64,000 nucleotides of DNA from an uncultured Clostridia bacterium (GTDB lineage Bacteria > Bacillota > Clostridia > TANB77 > CAG-508): the NCBI GenBank assembly GCA_934141475.1, contig CAKPCG010000001.1, positions 1 through 64,000 on the forward strand, read 5' to 3'. Below, piece by piece: positions 48,326-58,309 of the stretch (position 1 is the first letter of the stretch; each line of letters opens with the position of its first letter). The notes under the pieces are model-generated. The model worked only from the letters and a program-made list of their open reading frames with translations, was not told the origin of the DNA and searched no databases. A program made the position numbers and the translations under genes.

Positions 48326-48460
48326 TTAAGCACATAATCTTTTTCTTCCTTTTGCTCTTCTAGCTTTTAATACGTTTCTTCCTGCTCTTGTCGACATTCT
48401 TGCAAAAAATCCATGTACTTTTTTGTTTTGTCTTTTTTTTGGTTGAAAAGTTCTTTTCAT
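48326..48460 (-). CDS. rpmH: Ribosomal protein bL34
   Basis: A 44-residue protein with the complete L34 pattern: MKRTFQPKKRQNKKVHGFFA then ARMSTRAGRNVLKARRAKGR. It is a component of the large ribosomal subunit. A strong GGAGGTG site precedes the ATG. All Arg codons in it are AGA. It is the first gene of the rpmH-rnpA-yidD-yidC-jag run. Confidence 0.97.
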   Translation of the reverse strand: MKRTFQPKKRQNKKVHGFFARMSTRAGRNVLKARRAKGRKRLCA

Positions 48461-48730
48461 TTTCAAACACCTCCACTTTATATTTATATATATATTTTTT
48501 TATTTTACATACGCCTTTTTCTATTTTGTAAAACGCAAGTGAGAGTATTATATCTTAAAGTTAAAAAAAAGTCAATGGAATTTGGTATTTTTTTTCATTT
48601 GCCTTAAGGAAATAGAGCTTTTAGTGGTTTTTTTGTATATTTTTTTTAATTTATGTTGCATTTTCAAAAAAAATGTTGTATAACACTTTTATCATTATAA
48701 TATTTCAAAAAAATGTAAATTTTAAAAAAG

Positions 48731-48922
48731 TTATGCACAGGTTATCCACAAGTTATGAACAGTTTGTGTGAATAAATTTTACAATAAATTTTTTTCAACG
48801 TAAAAAAGCTGGATATGCCTAGGCTACTTGCTTTTAACGCATAAATTTATGTTCGGAATTTAGTATATTTTTTACGGAATTATTACAAACTTATCAACAC
48901 CTGTGGATAACTTTGTGGATAA
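48731..48922. other. oriC: oriC part 1: DnaA boxes upstream of dnaA
   Basis: Boxes TTATGCACA (48731), TTATCCACA (48742), TTATGAACA (48753), TTATCAACA (48891), and TGTGGATAA at 48902 and 48914 lie in the rpmH-dnaA gap (48461-49005). The rest of the gap is AT-rich with no gene. Together with part 2 this is a bipartite Bacillus-type origin. Confidence 0.85.
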
Positions 48923-49005
48923 CTTTTATTAAAAATAAATAATTCAATTCTACATAATTTGTTACATTTTTTATTAATATATATTTTTAAGAAAGGAGAT
49001 GTTTT

Positions 49006-50367
49006 ATGAATCTAAGTTTAGATCCAAATGAATTATTAGAACAAATGCGAAATCAACTAAGTCTTGAAATGAGCTCTGTGTCTTTTGATACTTATATAAA
49101 GCCTCTTGTAATTGAAAGTATTGATAATTCAAACATTGTTTTCCAAGTCGATACGCAATACAAAAAAGACATGTTAGAAAATAGATATGCAAGTTTAATT
49201 CTAAATGCTTTACAGCATATAACTAATAGAAATATTACTTTTTCAGTACATTCCTTAGATAAATTTGGTACAGATGACGAAACAGATGAAGTCATTATTT
49301 CACCTAAAAAAGACTCAGAAGAAGAAATAGATTATTCAAATCAAAGTTTAAATCCCAAATATACATTTGAAACATTTGTTGTAGGAAACAATAATAGGTT
49401 TGCACATGCAGCAGCTTTAGCAGTAGGCGATAATCCTGCCAAAACTTATAATCCATTGTTTATTTATGGCGGAGTTGGTCTTGGAAAAACTCACTTAATG
49501 CAAGCTGTTGGAAATAGAATTCTACAAAATAATCGTTCTATGAATATTGTTTATGTAACATCTGAAAAATTTACTAATCACTTGATAAATTCAATTAGAG
49601 AAGGTAAAAACGATCCATTTAGAAATAAATATCGTTCCGCAGATGCTTTATTAATTGATGATATCCAATTTATTGCAAATAAAGAACGTGTACAAGAAGA
49701 ATTTTTCCACACATTCAACACTTTATATGAAAATGGTAAGCAAATAATAATTTCAAGTGATAAACCACCAAGAGATCTTCCATTTCTTGAAGAACGTTTA
49801 AGATCTAGGTTTGAATGGGGTCTTTTAGCTGATATTTCTTGTCCAGATTATGAAACAAGAGTTGCTATTTTAAGAAAAAAAGCTTTGGATGAAAGTATTA
49901 TTATTGACGATGAAATACTTGCAGATATTGCAACAAAAATAGATTCTAATATTCGTGAATTAGAAGGTGTATTTAATAAAATTGTTGCTCGTGCCTCTCT
50001 TACTCATAGTCCAATTACAATAGAACTTGCAGAAAATGTTATAAATGAATTTATTTCTAAAAAAGAAAAAGTAATATCATCAGAATATATTCAGGAAACT
50101 GTAGCTAAATATTTTAGTATTGATAAAAAAGAATTAGCTGGAGAAAAACGTTCTAATGATATTGCATTTCCAAGACAAATAGCTATGTATCTATGCAGAG
50201 AAGTCGCAAATATGAGTTTTCCTCAAATTGGTATTGATTTTGGTAAAAGAGATCACTCGACTGTTATGCATGCATACAAAAAAATATCAAAAGAAATTAA
50301 AGAAAAAACAAATACTAAACTAATTGTGGAAAGTGTGAAAAACATTATACTAAGTGTTGAAAATTAA
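49006..50367 (+). CDS. dnaA: Chromosomal replication initiator DnaA
   Basis: A 453-residue initiator. Domain I is at the N-terminus, the linker at about 85-110, and the AAA+ domain has GGVGLGKTHLMQA (Walker A), ALLIDDIQFIANKE (Walker B) and ERLRSRFEWGL (sensor/box VII region). The C-terminal DNA-binding domain carries GKRDHSTVMHAYKKI. It melts oriC and loads the helicase. An AAAGGAGATG site precedes the ATG. DnaA boxes on both sides suggest autoregulation. Confidence 0.97.
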   Translation: MNLSLDPNELLEQMRNQLSLEMSSVSFDTYIKPLVIESIDNSNIVFQVDTQYKKDMLENRYASLILNALQHITNRNITFSVHSLDKFGTDDETDEVIISPKKDSEEEIDYSNQSLNPKYTFETFVVGNNNRFAHAAALAVGDNPAKTYNPLFIYGGVGLGKTHLMQAVGNRILQNNRSMNIVYVTSEKFTNHLINSIREGKNDPFRNKYRSADALLIDDIQFIANKERVQEEFFHTFNTLYENGKQIIISSDKPPRDLPFLEERLRSRFEWGLLADISCPDYETRVAILRKKALDESIIIDDEILADIATKIDSNIRELEGVFNKIVARASLTHSPITIELAENVINEFISKKEKVISSEYIQETVAKYFSIDKKELAGEKRSNDIAFPRQIAMYLCREVANMSFPQIGIDFGKRDHSTVMHAYKKISKEIKEKTNTKLIVESVKNIILSVEN

Positions 50368-50476
50368 AAATAATCTTATTTATCAATGTTTTAAAAAATA
50401 AAAAGAAAAGTATGTTTGCAAAAAATTTCGTTTGTTAAAAATATTTCTTTTTATTAATACGAAATATTTTGCAGGG

Positions 50477-50634
50477 TTATCCACAGGGGTAATGTGGATA
50501 ACCTGTTAATAAACTGTGGATAACTAACTTTCCACATTCTAATGTGGAAACTGTGGATAATATACCCTAGTTATCCACAGAATTATCCATATCGTTTTCA
50601 CTACGGACACAAAGTTTCCACATAGTTATCCACA
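50477..50634. other. oriC: oriC part 2: dense DnaA-box cluster between dnaA and dnaN
   Basis: Perfect or near-perfect boxes occur at 50477, 50493, 50515, 50552, 50571, 50584 and 50626, in both orientations, followed by the unwinding element. This is the initiation-active cluster by analogy with Bacillus subtilis incC. Confidence 0.9.
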
Positions 50635-50647
50635 GTTTCCACAACAC

Positions 50648-50700
50648 CTACTACTACTACTACTATATATATTATATTAATATTATAAATAAATATGCAA
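50648..50700 (+). other. DNA-unwinding element with six CTA trinucleotides (DnaA-trio)
   Basis: Six CTA repeats (50648-50665) follow a short ACACC segment 13 bp after the last DnaA box and run into pure A/T. This matches the DnaA-trio arrangement known from Bacillus subtilis, in which DnaA binds single-stranded trios to open the origin. Confidence 0.8.
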
Positions 50701-50720
50701 AAAGAAAGGATGATTAACTG

Positions 50721-51839
50721 ATGAAATTTGTTTGTTATAAAGACAAAATCATAAAAGCATTGAATTCCGTAGTTAAAGGAGTTGCTTCAAAAACAACTAT
50801 GCCTATATTGGAAGGTATACTTATTCAAACAAATGACAATGAAATAAAACTTACAACTTATGATTTAGAATTAGGAATTGAATATACAATGCAATGTGAA
50901 ATTTTAGAACAAGGTAGCACAGTTGTAAATGCTACAATGTTTACTGAAATTATTAGAAAATTACCAGATACAGAAATAAATATAAGTGTTAATGAAAATA
51001 ATTTATTAACAATAGAATGTGAAGGATCATTATATAAATTGGCAACTATGAATCCTGATGAATTTCCGGAGTTACCTAAAATAGAAATTGAAAATTCAAT
51101 AAGTCTAGAACAAAGTGCATTAAAAAATATTATTAGAAAAACAATATTTGCTGTAAGTACAGAAGAAAACAGACCTATTTTTACAGGATGTTTATTTGAA
51201 ATAAAAAATAATAAACTTAATGTTGTTGCAATTGACGGTTTTAGATTAGCATTAAGAACAATTAATATACCAGTTCCAGTTAAAGATTTTAAAGCTGTAA
51301 TTCCAGCAAAAACTTTAAATGAAATAAATAAAATTTTATCTGATTCATTTGAGCCAATAAAAATAGGGGTTTCAAAAAATCAAGCTGTTTTTGATATGGA
51401 AAATTGTAAAATTGTAACAAGAATATTAGATGGAGAATTTTTAAATTATTCAACTGTAATTCCTAATTCTTGGCAAACAAGAATACGTGTAGAAAAAGAT
51501 GCTTTGCAAGATAGTTTTGAAAGAATTAGCCTTATATCATCTTCAAGTATGGAAAAAGAAAAAAAATATCCTGTAAAAGTAACAGTTGATATTGGAAAAT
51601 TAACTATTTTATGTACAAACCAAACTGGAGATGCAAAAGAAGAGGTATTTATTTCAACTGAAGGAAAGAACTTAGAAGTTGGATTTAATCCAAGATATTT
51701 TTTAGATAGTTTAAAAGCTATTGATGAAGAGGAAATATATGTTGAATTTGGAACAAATGTATCACCATGTTTAATAAAATCAGTTGAAAATAATGATTAT
51801 GTATATATGATTTTACCAATTAGACTTAAAGGTGAATAA
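50721..51839 (+). CDS. dnaN: DNA polymerase III beta sliding clamp
   Basis: A 372-residue clamp that encircles DNA and tethers polymerase III. Features include KGVASKTTMPILEGIL near the N-terminus, ENRPIFTGCLFEI and the C-terminal YVYMILPIRL, which forms part of the partner-binding pocket. Length is typical. An AAAGGATGAT site precedes the ATG. A hairpin terminator follows. Confidence 0.97.
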   Translation: MKFVCYKDKIIKALNSVVKGVASKTTMPILEGILIQTNDNEIKLTTYDLELGIEYTMQCEILEQGSTVVNATMFTEIIRKLPDTEINISVNENNLLTIECEGSLYKLATMNPDEFPELPKIEIENSISLEQSALKNIIRKTIFAVSTEENRPIFTGCLFEIKNNKLNVVAIDGFRLALRTINIPVPVKDFKAVIPAKTLNEINKILSDSFEPIKIGVSKNQAVFDMENCKIVTRILDGEFLNYSTVIPNSWQTRIRVEKDALQDSFERISLISSSSMEKEKKYPVKVTVDIGKLTILCTNQTGDAKEEVFISTEGKNLEVGFNPRYFLDSLKAIDEEEIYVEFGTNVSPCLIKSVENNDYVYMILPIRLKGE

Positions 51840-51841
51840 AT

Positions 51842-51876
51842 AATAGGGTAAGAGGATGTTCTCTTACCTTATTTTA
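51842..51876 (+). terminator. Terminator after dnaN
   Basis: Stem GGTAAGAG/CTCTTACC extended by AATA/TATT pairs, loop GATGTT, followed by a T-rich stretch. Confidence 0.8.
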
Positions 51877-52291
51877 TACAATTTTTGTTCGAAAAATTTT
51901 TTATCGACCCACGAGAATCGATTTTAAGCGATTTTTATTAAGTGAATAAATAATTTATAAAATAAAAATAATAAAATATTAAATAAAAAAATACTTCAAA
52001 ATATTAAAAAATAGCTAAATAAAAAATTATAAATTAGTAAAAAAAAGAAAAAAATAGAAATAAAAAGATTTTATAAAGCAAATAGACTAAAATTACTTAT
52101 AAAAAATATATATAATATAATATAGCTAAAAATAGAGTTTTATAAAAACGAAAAAATAAAATAAATTATAAAAAATAAATTTAATTTTGTATATAAATTT
52201 AAAATAAATGAAAAAAATAGAATAAATTAAAATAAAATAGAAAAAAATAGAAATAAAAAGAAAATTAATTGTTTTTAAATGGAGAAAAAAC
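51877..52291. other. AT-rich gap between dnaN and recF without a gene
   Basis: This 415-bp stretch is nearly all A and T with stop codons in all frames. In many Firmicutes a small S4-domain gene (yaaA) stands here; none is visible. The repeated short A-rich words (AAAATAAAAT-like) suggest decay or slippage-generated sequence. Confidence 0.7.
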
Positions 52292-53359
52292 ATGTGGATT
52301 GAAAAAATAAAAATGAATAATTTTAGAAATTACAATAATCAAGAAATAATATTAAATAAAAATATTAATATTTTTTATGGTGAAAATGCACAGGGAAAAA
52401 CTAATATTATAGAGTCCATTTTTTTATCGAGTATAGGAAAATCTTTTAGAACTTCAAAAGATCTAGAACTTATAAAATTCGGAGCAAAAAAAACAACACT
52501 AGATGTATATTATCATAAAAAAGATAGAGATGGAGAAATAAAAATTGAAATAGAAAATAAAAAAAATATATTTATTAATAAAATAAAAATAAAAAAATTG
52601 AGTGATTTATTAGGAAATATAAATACTGTAATTTTTACTCCTGATGATATAAATATTTTAAAAGGAGGTCCTCAAAATAGAAGAAAATTTTTAGATATTA
52701 TGATAAGTCAATTGAGACCTAATTACATGTATGCGTATAATTTATATAAAAAAGCTTTAGAGGAAAGAAATAATTATTTAAAAAAAATAAAATTAACAGG
52801 CTGTGATGAGAATTTATTAGAATTATGGGATGAACAATTAATAAAATATGGAAAAATTATTTCAGATTACAGAAATGAATTTATAGAAAAAATAAAAATA
52901 AAAATAAAGGAAATTCATAAAAATATTACAGGAAATAAAGAAAATATAAAAATTAAATATATAAGTGATTGTGTTGATGAAGTTTTTTATAAAAAATTGT
53001 TAATAGATAGGCGAAAATTAGATATTATTAAAGGATATACAACAAGGGGAATTCATAGAGATGATTTTGAAATAGAAATAAATGATATTTTAGTGAATGT
53101 ATATGGTTCTCAAGGACAACATAGAACTGCTATTTTATCATTAAAAATTGCAGAATTGAAAGTAATAAGTGATGAAATTGGAGAAAATCCAATTTTATTA
53201 TTGGATGATTTTATGTCTGAATTGGATGAAAAAAGAAGAAATAATTTTATGGAAAATATAAAAGATACACAAGTTATTATTACTTGCACAGATAATTTAT
53301 TAATAAATAATGTTGATTCAAAAGTTTTTAAGGTTAATGATGGAAAAGTTATTTTGTAA
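52292..53359 (+). CDS. recF: DNA replication/repair protein RecF
   Basis: A 355-residue SMC-like ATPase that helps load RecA at gaps. Walker A is GENAQGKTNIIESIFL, the signature motif region is VYGSQGQHRTAILSLK and Walker B is LLLDDFMSELDE. Codon use is extremely A-rich (AAA, ATA, GAA). It starts 10 bases after GGAG. No gap to gyrB beyond its promoter. Confidence 0.95.
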   Translation: MWIEKIKMNNFRNYNNQEIILNKNINIFYGENAQGKTNIIESIFLSSIGKSFRTSKDLELIKFGAKKTTLDVYYHKKDRDGEIKIEIENKKNIFINKIKIKKLSDLLGNINTVIFTPDDINILKGGPQNRRKFLDIMISQLRPNYMYAYNLYKKALEERNNYLKKIKLTGCDENLLELWDEQLIKYGKIISDYRNEFIEKIKIKIKEIHKNITGNKENIKIKYISDCVDEVFYKKLLIDRRKLDIIKGYTTRGIHRDDFEIEINDILVNVYGSQGQHRTAILSLKIAELKVISDEIGENPILLLDDFMSELDEKRRNNFMENIKDTQVIITCTDNLLINNVDSKVFKVNDGKVIL

Positions 53360-53365
53360 AAATAT

Positions 53366-53394
53366 TTGACAAAATTAAAATTTACAATTATTAT
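53366..53394 (+). promoter_or_regulatory. Promoter of gyrB
   Basis: TTGACA (53366-53371), exactly 17 bp, TATTAT (53389-53394), 37 bp before the gyrB start codon. Confidence 0.75.
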
Positions 53395-53431
53395 ATATAC
53401 TGTAATAATCGAAGAAGGGAAGGACAAAATA

Positions 53432-55360
53432 ATGGAAAAGTATAATCACAAATATGGTGCTGAGCAAATTCAAGTTCTTGAAGGCCTTGAACCCGTAAGA
53501 AAAAGACCAGGTATGTATATAGGAAGTACATCAGTTAGAGGTCTTCATCACCTAGTATATGAAATTGTAGATAACTGTGTTGATGAAGCATTAGCTGGGT
53601 ATTGTACAGAAATAGATGTAGTAATAGAAAAAGGAAATATAATATGTGTAACAGATAACGGTAGAGGAATTCCAGTAGAAATTCACCCTAAAACAAAGTT
53701 ATCGACTTTAGAGACTGTTTATACTGTGCTTCATGCAGGTGGAAAATTTGGTGGAGACAGTGGGTACAAAGTGGCTGGTGGACTTCATGGTGTTGGAGCT
53801 TCAGTTGTTAATGCTCTTTCTGAATGGACAGAAGTTACTGTAAAAAGAGATGGCGGAATTTATAAAATGAAATTTGAAAGAGGAAAAACAGTTCAGCCAA
53901 TAACAAAAATAGGAGAAACTTCAGAAACAGGAACAAAAGTTAGATTTTTAGCTGATAACACAATTTTTGAAACAACAGAGTACAATTTTGACACTTTAGA
54001 AACAAGATTTAGGGAAATTGCATTTTTAACAAAAGGATTAAAAATTAATATAGAAGATCAAAGAGGAGAAAATGTAAGAAGATCAGAATTTTGCTTTGAA
54101 GGTGGATTAATATCATTTGTTGAATTTTTGAATAAAAATAAAGAAAAAATAAATAGTAAACCAATTTATATTGAAAAAGATGGAGAAGTTCCTGTTGAAA
54201 TAGCAATTCAATATACAACAAGTTATTCTGAAAATATTTATACTTTTGCAAATAATATAAATACTGTAGAAGGTGGAACACATTTAGAAGGTTTTAAAAG
54301 ATCTTTAACTAAAGTATTTAATGATTATGCAAGAAGCCACAATATTTTAAAAGAAAAAGAACCTAATTTACAAGGGGAAGATATAAGAGAAGGTATTACA
54401 GCTGTTATATCAGTAAAAGTTAAAGAGGCACAATTTGAAGGACAAACTAAAACAAAACTTGGAAATAGCGAAGTTACAGGTGTTGTAATGAGTATGGTAA
54501 ATGAGGCTTTATCAGCATTTTTAGAAGAAAACCCATCTGTTGCAAAATCAATTTTAGAAAAATGTATGAGTGCATCAAGAGCTAGGGAAGCAGCAAGAAA
54601 AGCAAGAGAACTAGTAAGAAGAAAATCAGCATTAGAGACAACTACTCTTCCAGGAAAACTTGCAGATTGTAGTAGCAAAAACGCCGAAGAGTGTGAAGTT
54701 TATATAGTCGAGGGTGACTCTGCAGGAGGAAGTGCAAAACAAGGTAGAGATAGAAAATACCAAGCAATCCTTCCTTTATGGGGAAAAATGTTAAATGTTG
54801 AAAAAGCAAGAGCAGACAAAATATATGGAAATGATAAGTTAAATCCAGTAATTGTTGCAATAGGTGCAGGAATAGGTGCAGAGTTTGATATTACAAAAAT
54901 AAGATATGGAAAAATAATAATAATGGCAGATGCCGATGTAGATGGAGCTCATATTAGAACATTATTATTGACATTTTTCTTTAGATATATGAGACCTTTA
55001 ATAGAAAATGGTAATGTTTATCTAGCACAACCACCACTTTATAAATTATCTAAAAAAGGAATGGATGATGTATATTGTTATACAGATGAAGATTTGGATG
55101 TGGCTTATAAAAATTTAGAAGAAAAAGGAATTCAAAGAGAACAACTTGGTCTTCAAAGATATAAAGGTTTAGGAGAAATGAATCCAGAGCAATTATGGGA
55201 AACAACTATGAATCCAGAAACAAGAACTTTAATAAAAGTAACAATGGATGATGCAATAAAAGCCGACGAAACATTTTCTATATTAATGGGAGATGAAGTA
55301 GCACCAAGAAGAGAATTTATAGAGCAAAATGCAAGTAAAGTTACTAATTTGGATGTTTAA
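53432..55360 (+). CDS. gyrB: DNA gyrase subunit B
   Basis: A 642-residue type IIA topoisomerase ATPase subunit. GHKL motifs include VDNCVDEALAGYC, DNGRGIPVEIHP and GGLHGVGASVVNALS; the Toprim domain has EGDSAGGSAKQGRDRKYQA and DADVDGAHIRTLL; the end has KGLGEMNPEQLWETTMNP. It introduces negative supercoils with GyrA. The ATG after AAGGGAAGGA is chosen; an in-frame start at 53366 lies in the promoter. Confidence 0.97.
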   Translation: MEKYNHKYGAEQIQVLEGLEPVRKRPGMYIGSTSVRGLHHLVYEIVDNCVDEALAGYCTEIDVVIEKGNIICVTDNGRGIPVEIHPKTKLSTLETVYTVLHAGGKFGGDSGYKVAGGLHGVGASVVNALSEWTEVTVKRDGGIYKMKFERGKTVQPITKIGETSETGTKVRFLADNTIFETTEYNFDTLETRFREIAFLTKGLKINIEDQRGENVRRSEFCFEGGLISFVEFLNKNKEKINSKPIYIEKDGEVPVEIAIQYTTSYSENIYTFANNINTVEGGTHLEGFKRSLTKVFNDYARSHNILKEKEPNLQGEDIREGITAVISVKVKEAQFEGQTKTKLGNSEVTGVVMSMVNEALSAFLEENPSVAKSILEKCMSASRAREAARKARELVRRKSALETTTLPGKLADCSSKNAEECEVYIVEGDSAGGSAKQGRDRKYQAILPLWGKMLNVEKARADKIYGNDKLNPVIVAIGAGIGAEFDITKIRYGKIIIMADADVDGAHIRTLLLTFFFRYMRPLIENGNVYLAQPPLYKLSKKGMDDVYCYTDEDLDVAYKNLEEKGIQREQLGLQRYKGLGEMNPEQLWETTMNPETRTLIKVTMDDAIKADETFSILMGDEVAPRREFIEQNASKVTNLDV

Positions 55361-55365
55361 AAATT

Positions 55366-55403
55366 GAATAACGCATATCTATAAAATAGATATGCGTTTA
55401 TTC
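55366..55403 (+). terminator. Terminator after gyrB
   Basis: Stem 55366-55381 with 55387-55403 (one bulge), loop TAAAA, T-rich 3' arm. Confidence 0.8.
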
Positions 55404-55868
55404 ATCAGTAAAGCTAATAACAATCTTTACATCAGACTAATAAATTTAATTTTTTAACCTAATATATATTACTATATAAATAAGCTATAAACCAAAAATA
55501 TTAATCAGTTGTTCGATTAAGAATACACTTTTAATAACCTAATTCATCCATTAGGACTAATATAGAACATTAAGAAATATAAAAATAATCTTATCTCAAA
55601 TATATTATATATATTTTGACCATAAATAATATAGCCTGCATACAAATAATATATTTTTATCGCCGATATATATAAATCTCTGAAAAGAAACCAATATATA
55701 TCTTTGCTCAAAAATTATTAAACTATAAATATTTATAATCTAATAACCTTCTTTGAACAACTGTTATTAACCTTACTAAATATATTATAACCTCAAACAA
55801 AAAAATTATACAAAAAAATAAAAAATTTTTTTATAAAATAAATGTCGAAGTTTGACGAACGATTTTTC
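55404..55868. other. Non-coding gap between gyrB and the VirB4 island
   Basis: About 465 bp without an open reading frame or recognised RNA. Unlike the flanking genes, the plus strand is not purine-biased but has mixed A and T with many TATATAT words and scattered C-rich dinucleotides. I see no repeat or insertion-sequence ends in it. Confidence 0.6.
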
Positions 55869-55896
55869 TTGACATTTAGCTATTTTGTAATATAAT
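55869..55896 (+). promoter_or_regulatory. Promoter of the gyrB-gyrA island genes
   Basis: TTGACA (55869-55874), 16-bp spacer, TATAAT (55891-55896): both hexamers are perfect, 29 bp before the start codon of the 184-residue gene. Confidence 0.85.
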
Positions 55897-55925
55897 AAAA
55901 CAAAATAATTTTTGAAAGGAAGTAA

Positions 55926-56480
55926 ATGGAAGAAAAGAAAAAAACACAAGATTGGATACCAATAGAAAAAATATTTGAAAATGGAATAATAAAATTAAAA
56001 AATAATAAATATTTAAAAATAATAAAAGTAAATCCAATAAATTTTAGTTTAAAATCTAATTTAGAAAAAGAAGCAATTTTAAATTCTTATAAAATTTTTT
56101 TAAAAACATGTGATTTTAATATTCAAATTTTAATTCAAAGTTGCAAAGAAAACCTTAATAAAAATATAGAAATAATAGAAGAAAATGTAAAAAAAGAAAA
56201 TAAAAAATATTTAAATATGTTAGCTCAAGATTATTTTAATTTATTAAAAAAATTTAATTCTTCAAAAAATTCATCAAGTAAAAATTTTTATATTATAATT
56301 GGTGAAAAATCAGAAAAAAATGAAATGAATATTTTTCAAAATTTAAATGATAAATATTTCAAAATCAAGGAATGTTTATTTAGATGTGGAAATACAACAG
56401 AAGAATATTCAAATAAAAATGAAATAGTAAAATTATTAAATATATTTTTAAATTCAAGAATTTTTTTAGAATATTATTAA
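55926..56480 (+). CDS. VirB4/TraC N-terminal-domain-like protein
   Basis: A 184-residue cytosolic protein whose first 90 residues (DWIPIEKIFENGIIKLKNNK, PINFSLKSNLEKEAI, FNIQILIQSCKENL) resemble the N-terminal domain of Gram-positive VirB4/TraC proteins and align in pattern with residues about 58-145 of the 412-residue protein at 28.7-29.9 kb. It precedes a VirB4-type ATPase by 11 bp, repeating the split arrangement of the main secretion operon. It starts with ATG after AAAGGAAG. Codon use is very A-rich. Confidence 0.65.
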   Translation: MEEKKKTQDWIPIEKIFENGIIKLKNNKYLKIIKVNPINFSLKSNLEKEAILNSYKIFLKTCDFNIQILIQSCKENLNKNIEIIEENVKKENKKYLNMLAQDYFNLLKKFNSSKNSSSKNFYIIIGEKSEKNEMNIFQNLNDKYFKIKECLFRCGNTTEEYSNKNEIVKLLNIFLNSRIFLEYY

Positions 56481-56491
56481 AAAGGAGGAAA

Positions 56492-58294
56492 ATGAAAAAG
56501 AATTATAAAAAATATGAAAATAAAGAATTTTATCAAGGAGTAACAAATTTTAAAGATGAAATAGCACCAGCATATATCAATATGAAAAATCCAAAATATT
56601 TAGAAATAGATAATTTATTTTATAGTGGATTAATTATTACAAATTATTATAGAGAACAAAATGATTTAATATTAAAATCATTATTAGAAACAAATATAAA
56701 TATGAATATATCAATTTTTTATGAAAAAAAAGACAGATATAAAACTATTAAAGAATTGACATATCATATAGGTAATGTTGGGGTTGACATACAAGAAAAT
56801 AATCAAAATAGAGAAGATATAGATATTGCAGTATACACATATAATGATGCAAAATATATAAGAAAAGAAATGCAAATAAATAATGAAGATTTATATTTTT
56901 TATATATTTATATAAATTTATTTTCTAATAACATAAAAGAATTAGAAAATAATTTAAATAATATAGAAGGATTACTACAGAGTATTGGTTTACAAACCAA
57001 ACGAGCAAATTTTAGACAAGAACAAATTTTTAAAAGTTGCATTCCCTTAATGGAAAATAATAATGATATAAAAAATTCTGCTAGGAGAAATATTTTAACA
57101 ACAGGAATTCTTTCAACGTATCCTTTTATTACATCAAGTATTTTTGATGAAAAAGGAATTTTTATAGGAAAAAATATTTATAATAATTCATTAATATTAG
57201 TTGATAGATATAACACAGAAAAATATAGAAATGCTAATATGTGTATATTCGGAACTTCAGGTGCAGGAAAATCATTTTATACTAAATTATTAATATTAAG
57301 ATATAGATTAATGGGAATTGAACAATATGTAATAGATCCAGAAAGAGAATATTTAGGTCTTGCAAAAGAATTAAATGGAACAGAAATAAAAATAGGACCA
57401 TCGTCGAATACGTATGTAAACATATTTGATATAAGAGAAGAATCTTTAGAAGATGGAGAAAAAGGATATTTAGTAACTAAAATATCAAAATTAATTGGAT
57501 TTTTCAATTTAGTATTTGGTGAATTAGATGAAGAAGAAAAAGCTGTTTTAGAAGAAAAAATAATTAAATTATATAATTTAAAAAATATAAATTTTGATGA
57601 TGAAAGTTTATATAATTATGATAATAAAAATATTATTTTAAAAAAATTTAAATCAAGTTTAGATATGCCAATTTTAGAAGATTTTTATAATATATTAATT
57701 AATGATGAAAAAACAAAAAAATTTAGTATAAAATTAATTCCATTTATAAAAGGTTCATTAAGTTTTTTTAATAATTATACAAATATAGAATTAAATAATA
57801 AATTAATTATAGCCGATGTTTATGAATTAGGAGAAGAAAATTTAAAATATGGAATGTATTTATTTACAGAATTATTTTGGGATAAAATAAAAATAAATAG
57901 AAAAATAAAAAAAGCAATTTATTTAGATGAAGTATGGAGATTAGTAGGAGTTACATCGAATAAAAATGTTGCTTCATTTATTTATAAAATATTTAAAACA
58001 ATAAGAAAATATGGAGGAAGTGGAGTAGCAATTACACAAGATGTGTCTGATTTATTTAGTCTTGAAAATGGAATATATGGAAAAAGTATATTAAATAATT
58101 CGAGTATAAAATCATTTTTTTTATTAGAAGAAGAAAATATAAAAATATTATCAGAAAATGTTAATTTATCTGAAAGAGAAAAAATAGAAATAAAATCTTT
58201 AAAAAGAGGAGAAAGCCTAATGTTTATTGGAGACAATCATATACTTGTTAAAATCGAATGTTCTGAAAATGAAAAAAATATTTTAGAAAAATAA
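56492..58294 (+). CDS. Second VirB4-like ATPase (gyrB-gyrA island)
   Basis: A 600-residue ATPase with Walker A FGTSGAGKSFYTK (about 253-260), YVIDPEREYLGLAKEL after it, and Walker B KKAIYLDEVWRLVG (about 470), followed by IRKYGGSGVAITQDVSDLF, all characteristic of VirB4/TraC. It is more diverged from the ATPase at 26.8-28.7 kb than a recent duplicate would be. No pilin, VirB6 or VirB8 gene accompanies it, so it may serve a reduced machine or supply a component to the main one. It is in one operon with its neighbours. Confidence 0.88.
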   Translation: MKKNYKKYENKEFYQGVTNFKDEIAPAYINMKNPKYLEIDNLFYSGLIITNYYREQNDLILKSLLETNINMNISIFYEKKDRYKTIKELTYHIGNVGVDIQENNQNREDIDIAVYTYNDAKYIRKEMQINNEDLYFLYIYINLFSNNIKELENNLNNIEGLLQSIGLQTKRANFRQEQIFKSCIPLMENNNDIKNSARRNILTTGILSTYPFITSSIFDEKGIFIGKNIYNNSLILVDRYNTEKYRNANMCIFGTSGAGKSFYTKLLILRYRLMGIEQYVIDPEREYLGLAKELNGTEIKIGPSSNTYVNIFDIREESLEDGEKGYLVTKISKLIGFFNLVFGELDEEEKAVLEEKIIKLYNLKNINFDDESLYNYDNKNIILKKFKSSLDMPILEDFYNILINDEKTKKFSIKLIPFIKGSLSFFNNYTNIELNNKLIIADVYELGEENLKYGMYLFTELFWDKIKINRKIKKAIYLDEVWRLVGVTSNKNVASFIYKIFKTIRKYGGSGVAITQDVSDLFSLENGIYGKSILNNSSIKSFFLLEEENIKILSENVNLSEREKIEIKSLKRGESLMFIGDNHILVKIECSENEKNILEK

Positions 58295-58309
58295 ATATTA
58301 ATTTATGAG

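Noticed and set aside
48413..48607. Plus-strand reading frame between rpmH and dnaA
   Set aside because: It overlaps rpmH in antisense and oriC, has no ribosome site and a low-complexity product.
53110..53427. Minus-strand frame across the end of recF and the gyrB promoter
   Set aside because: Antisense shadow of recF with no start signal and no recognisable product.
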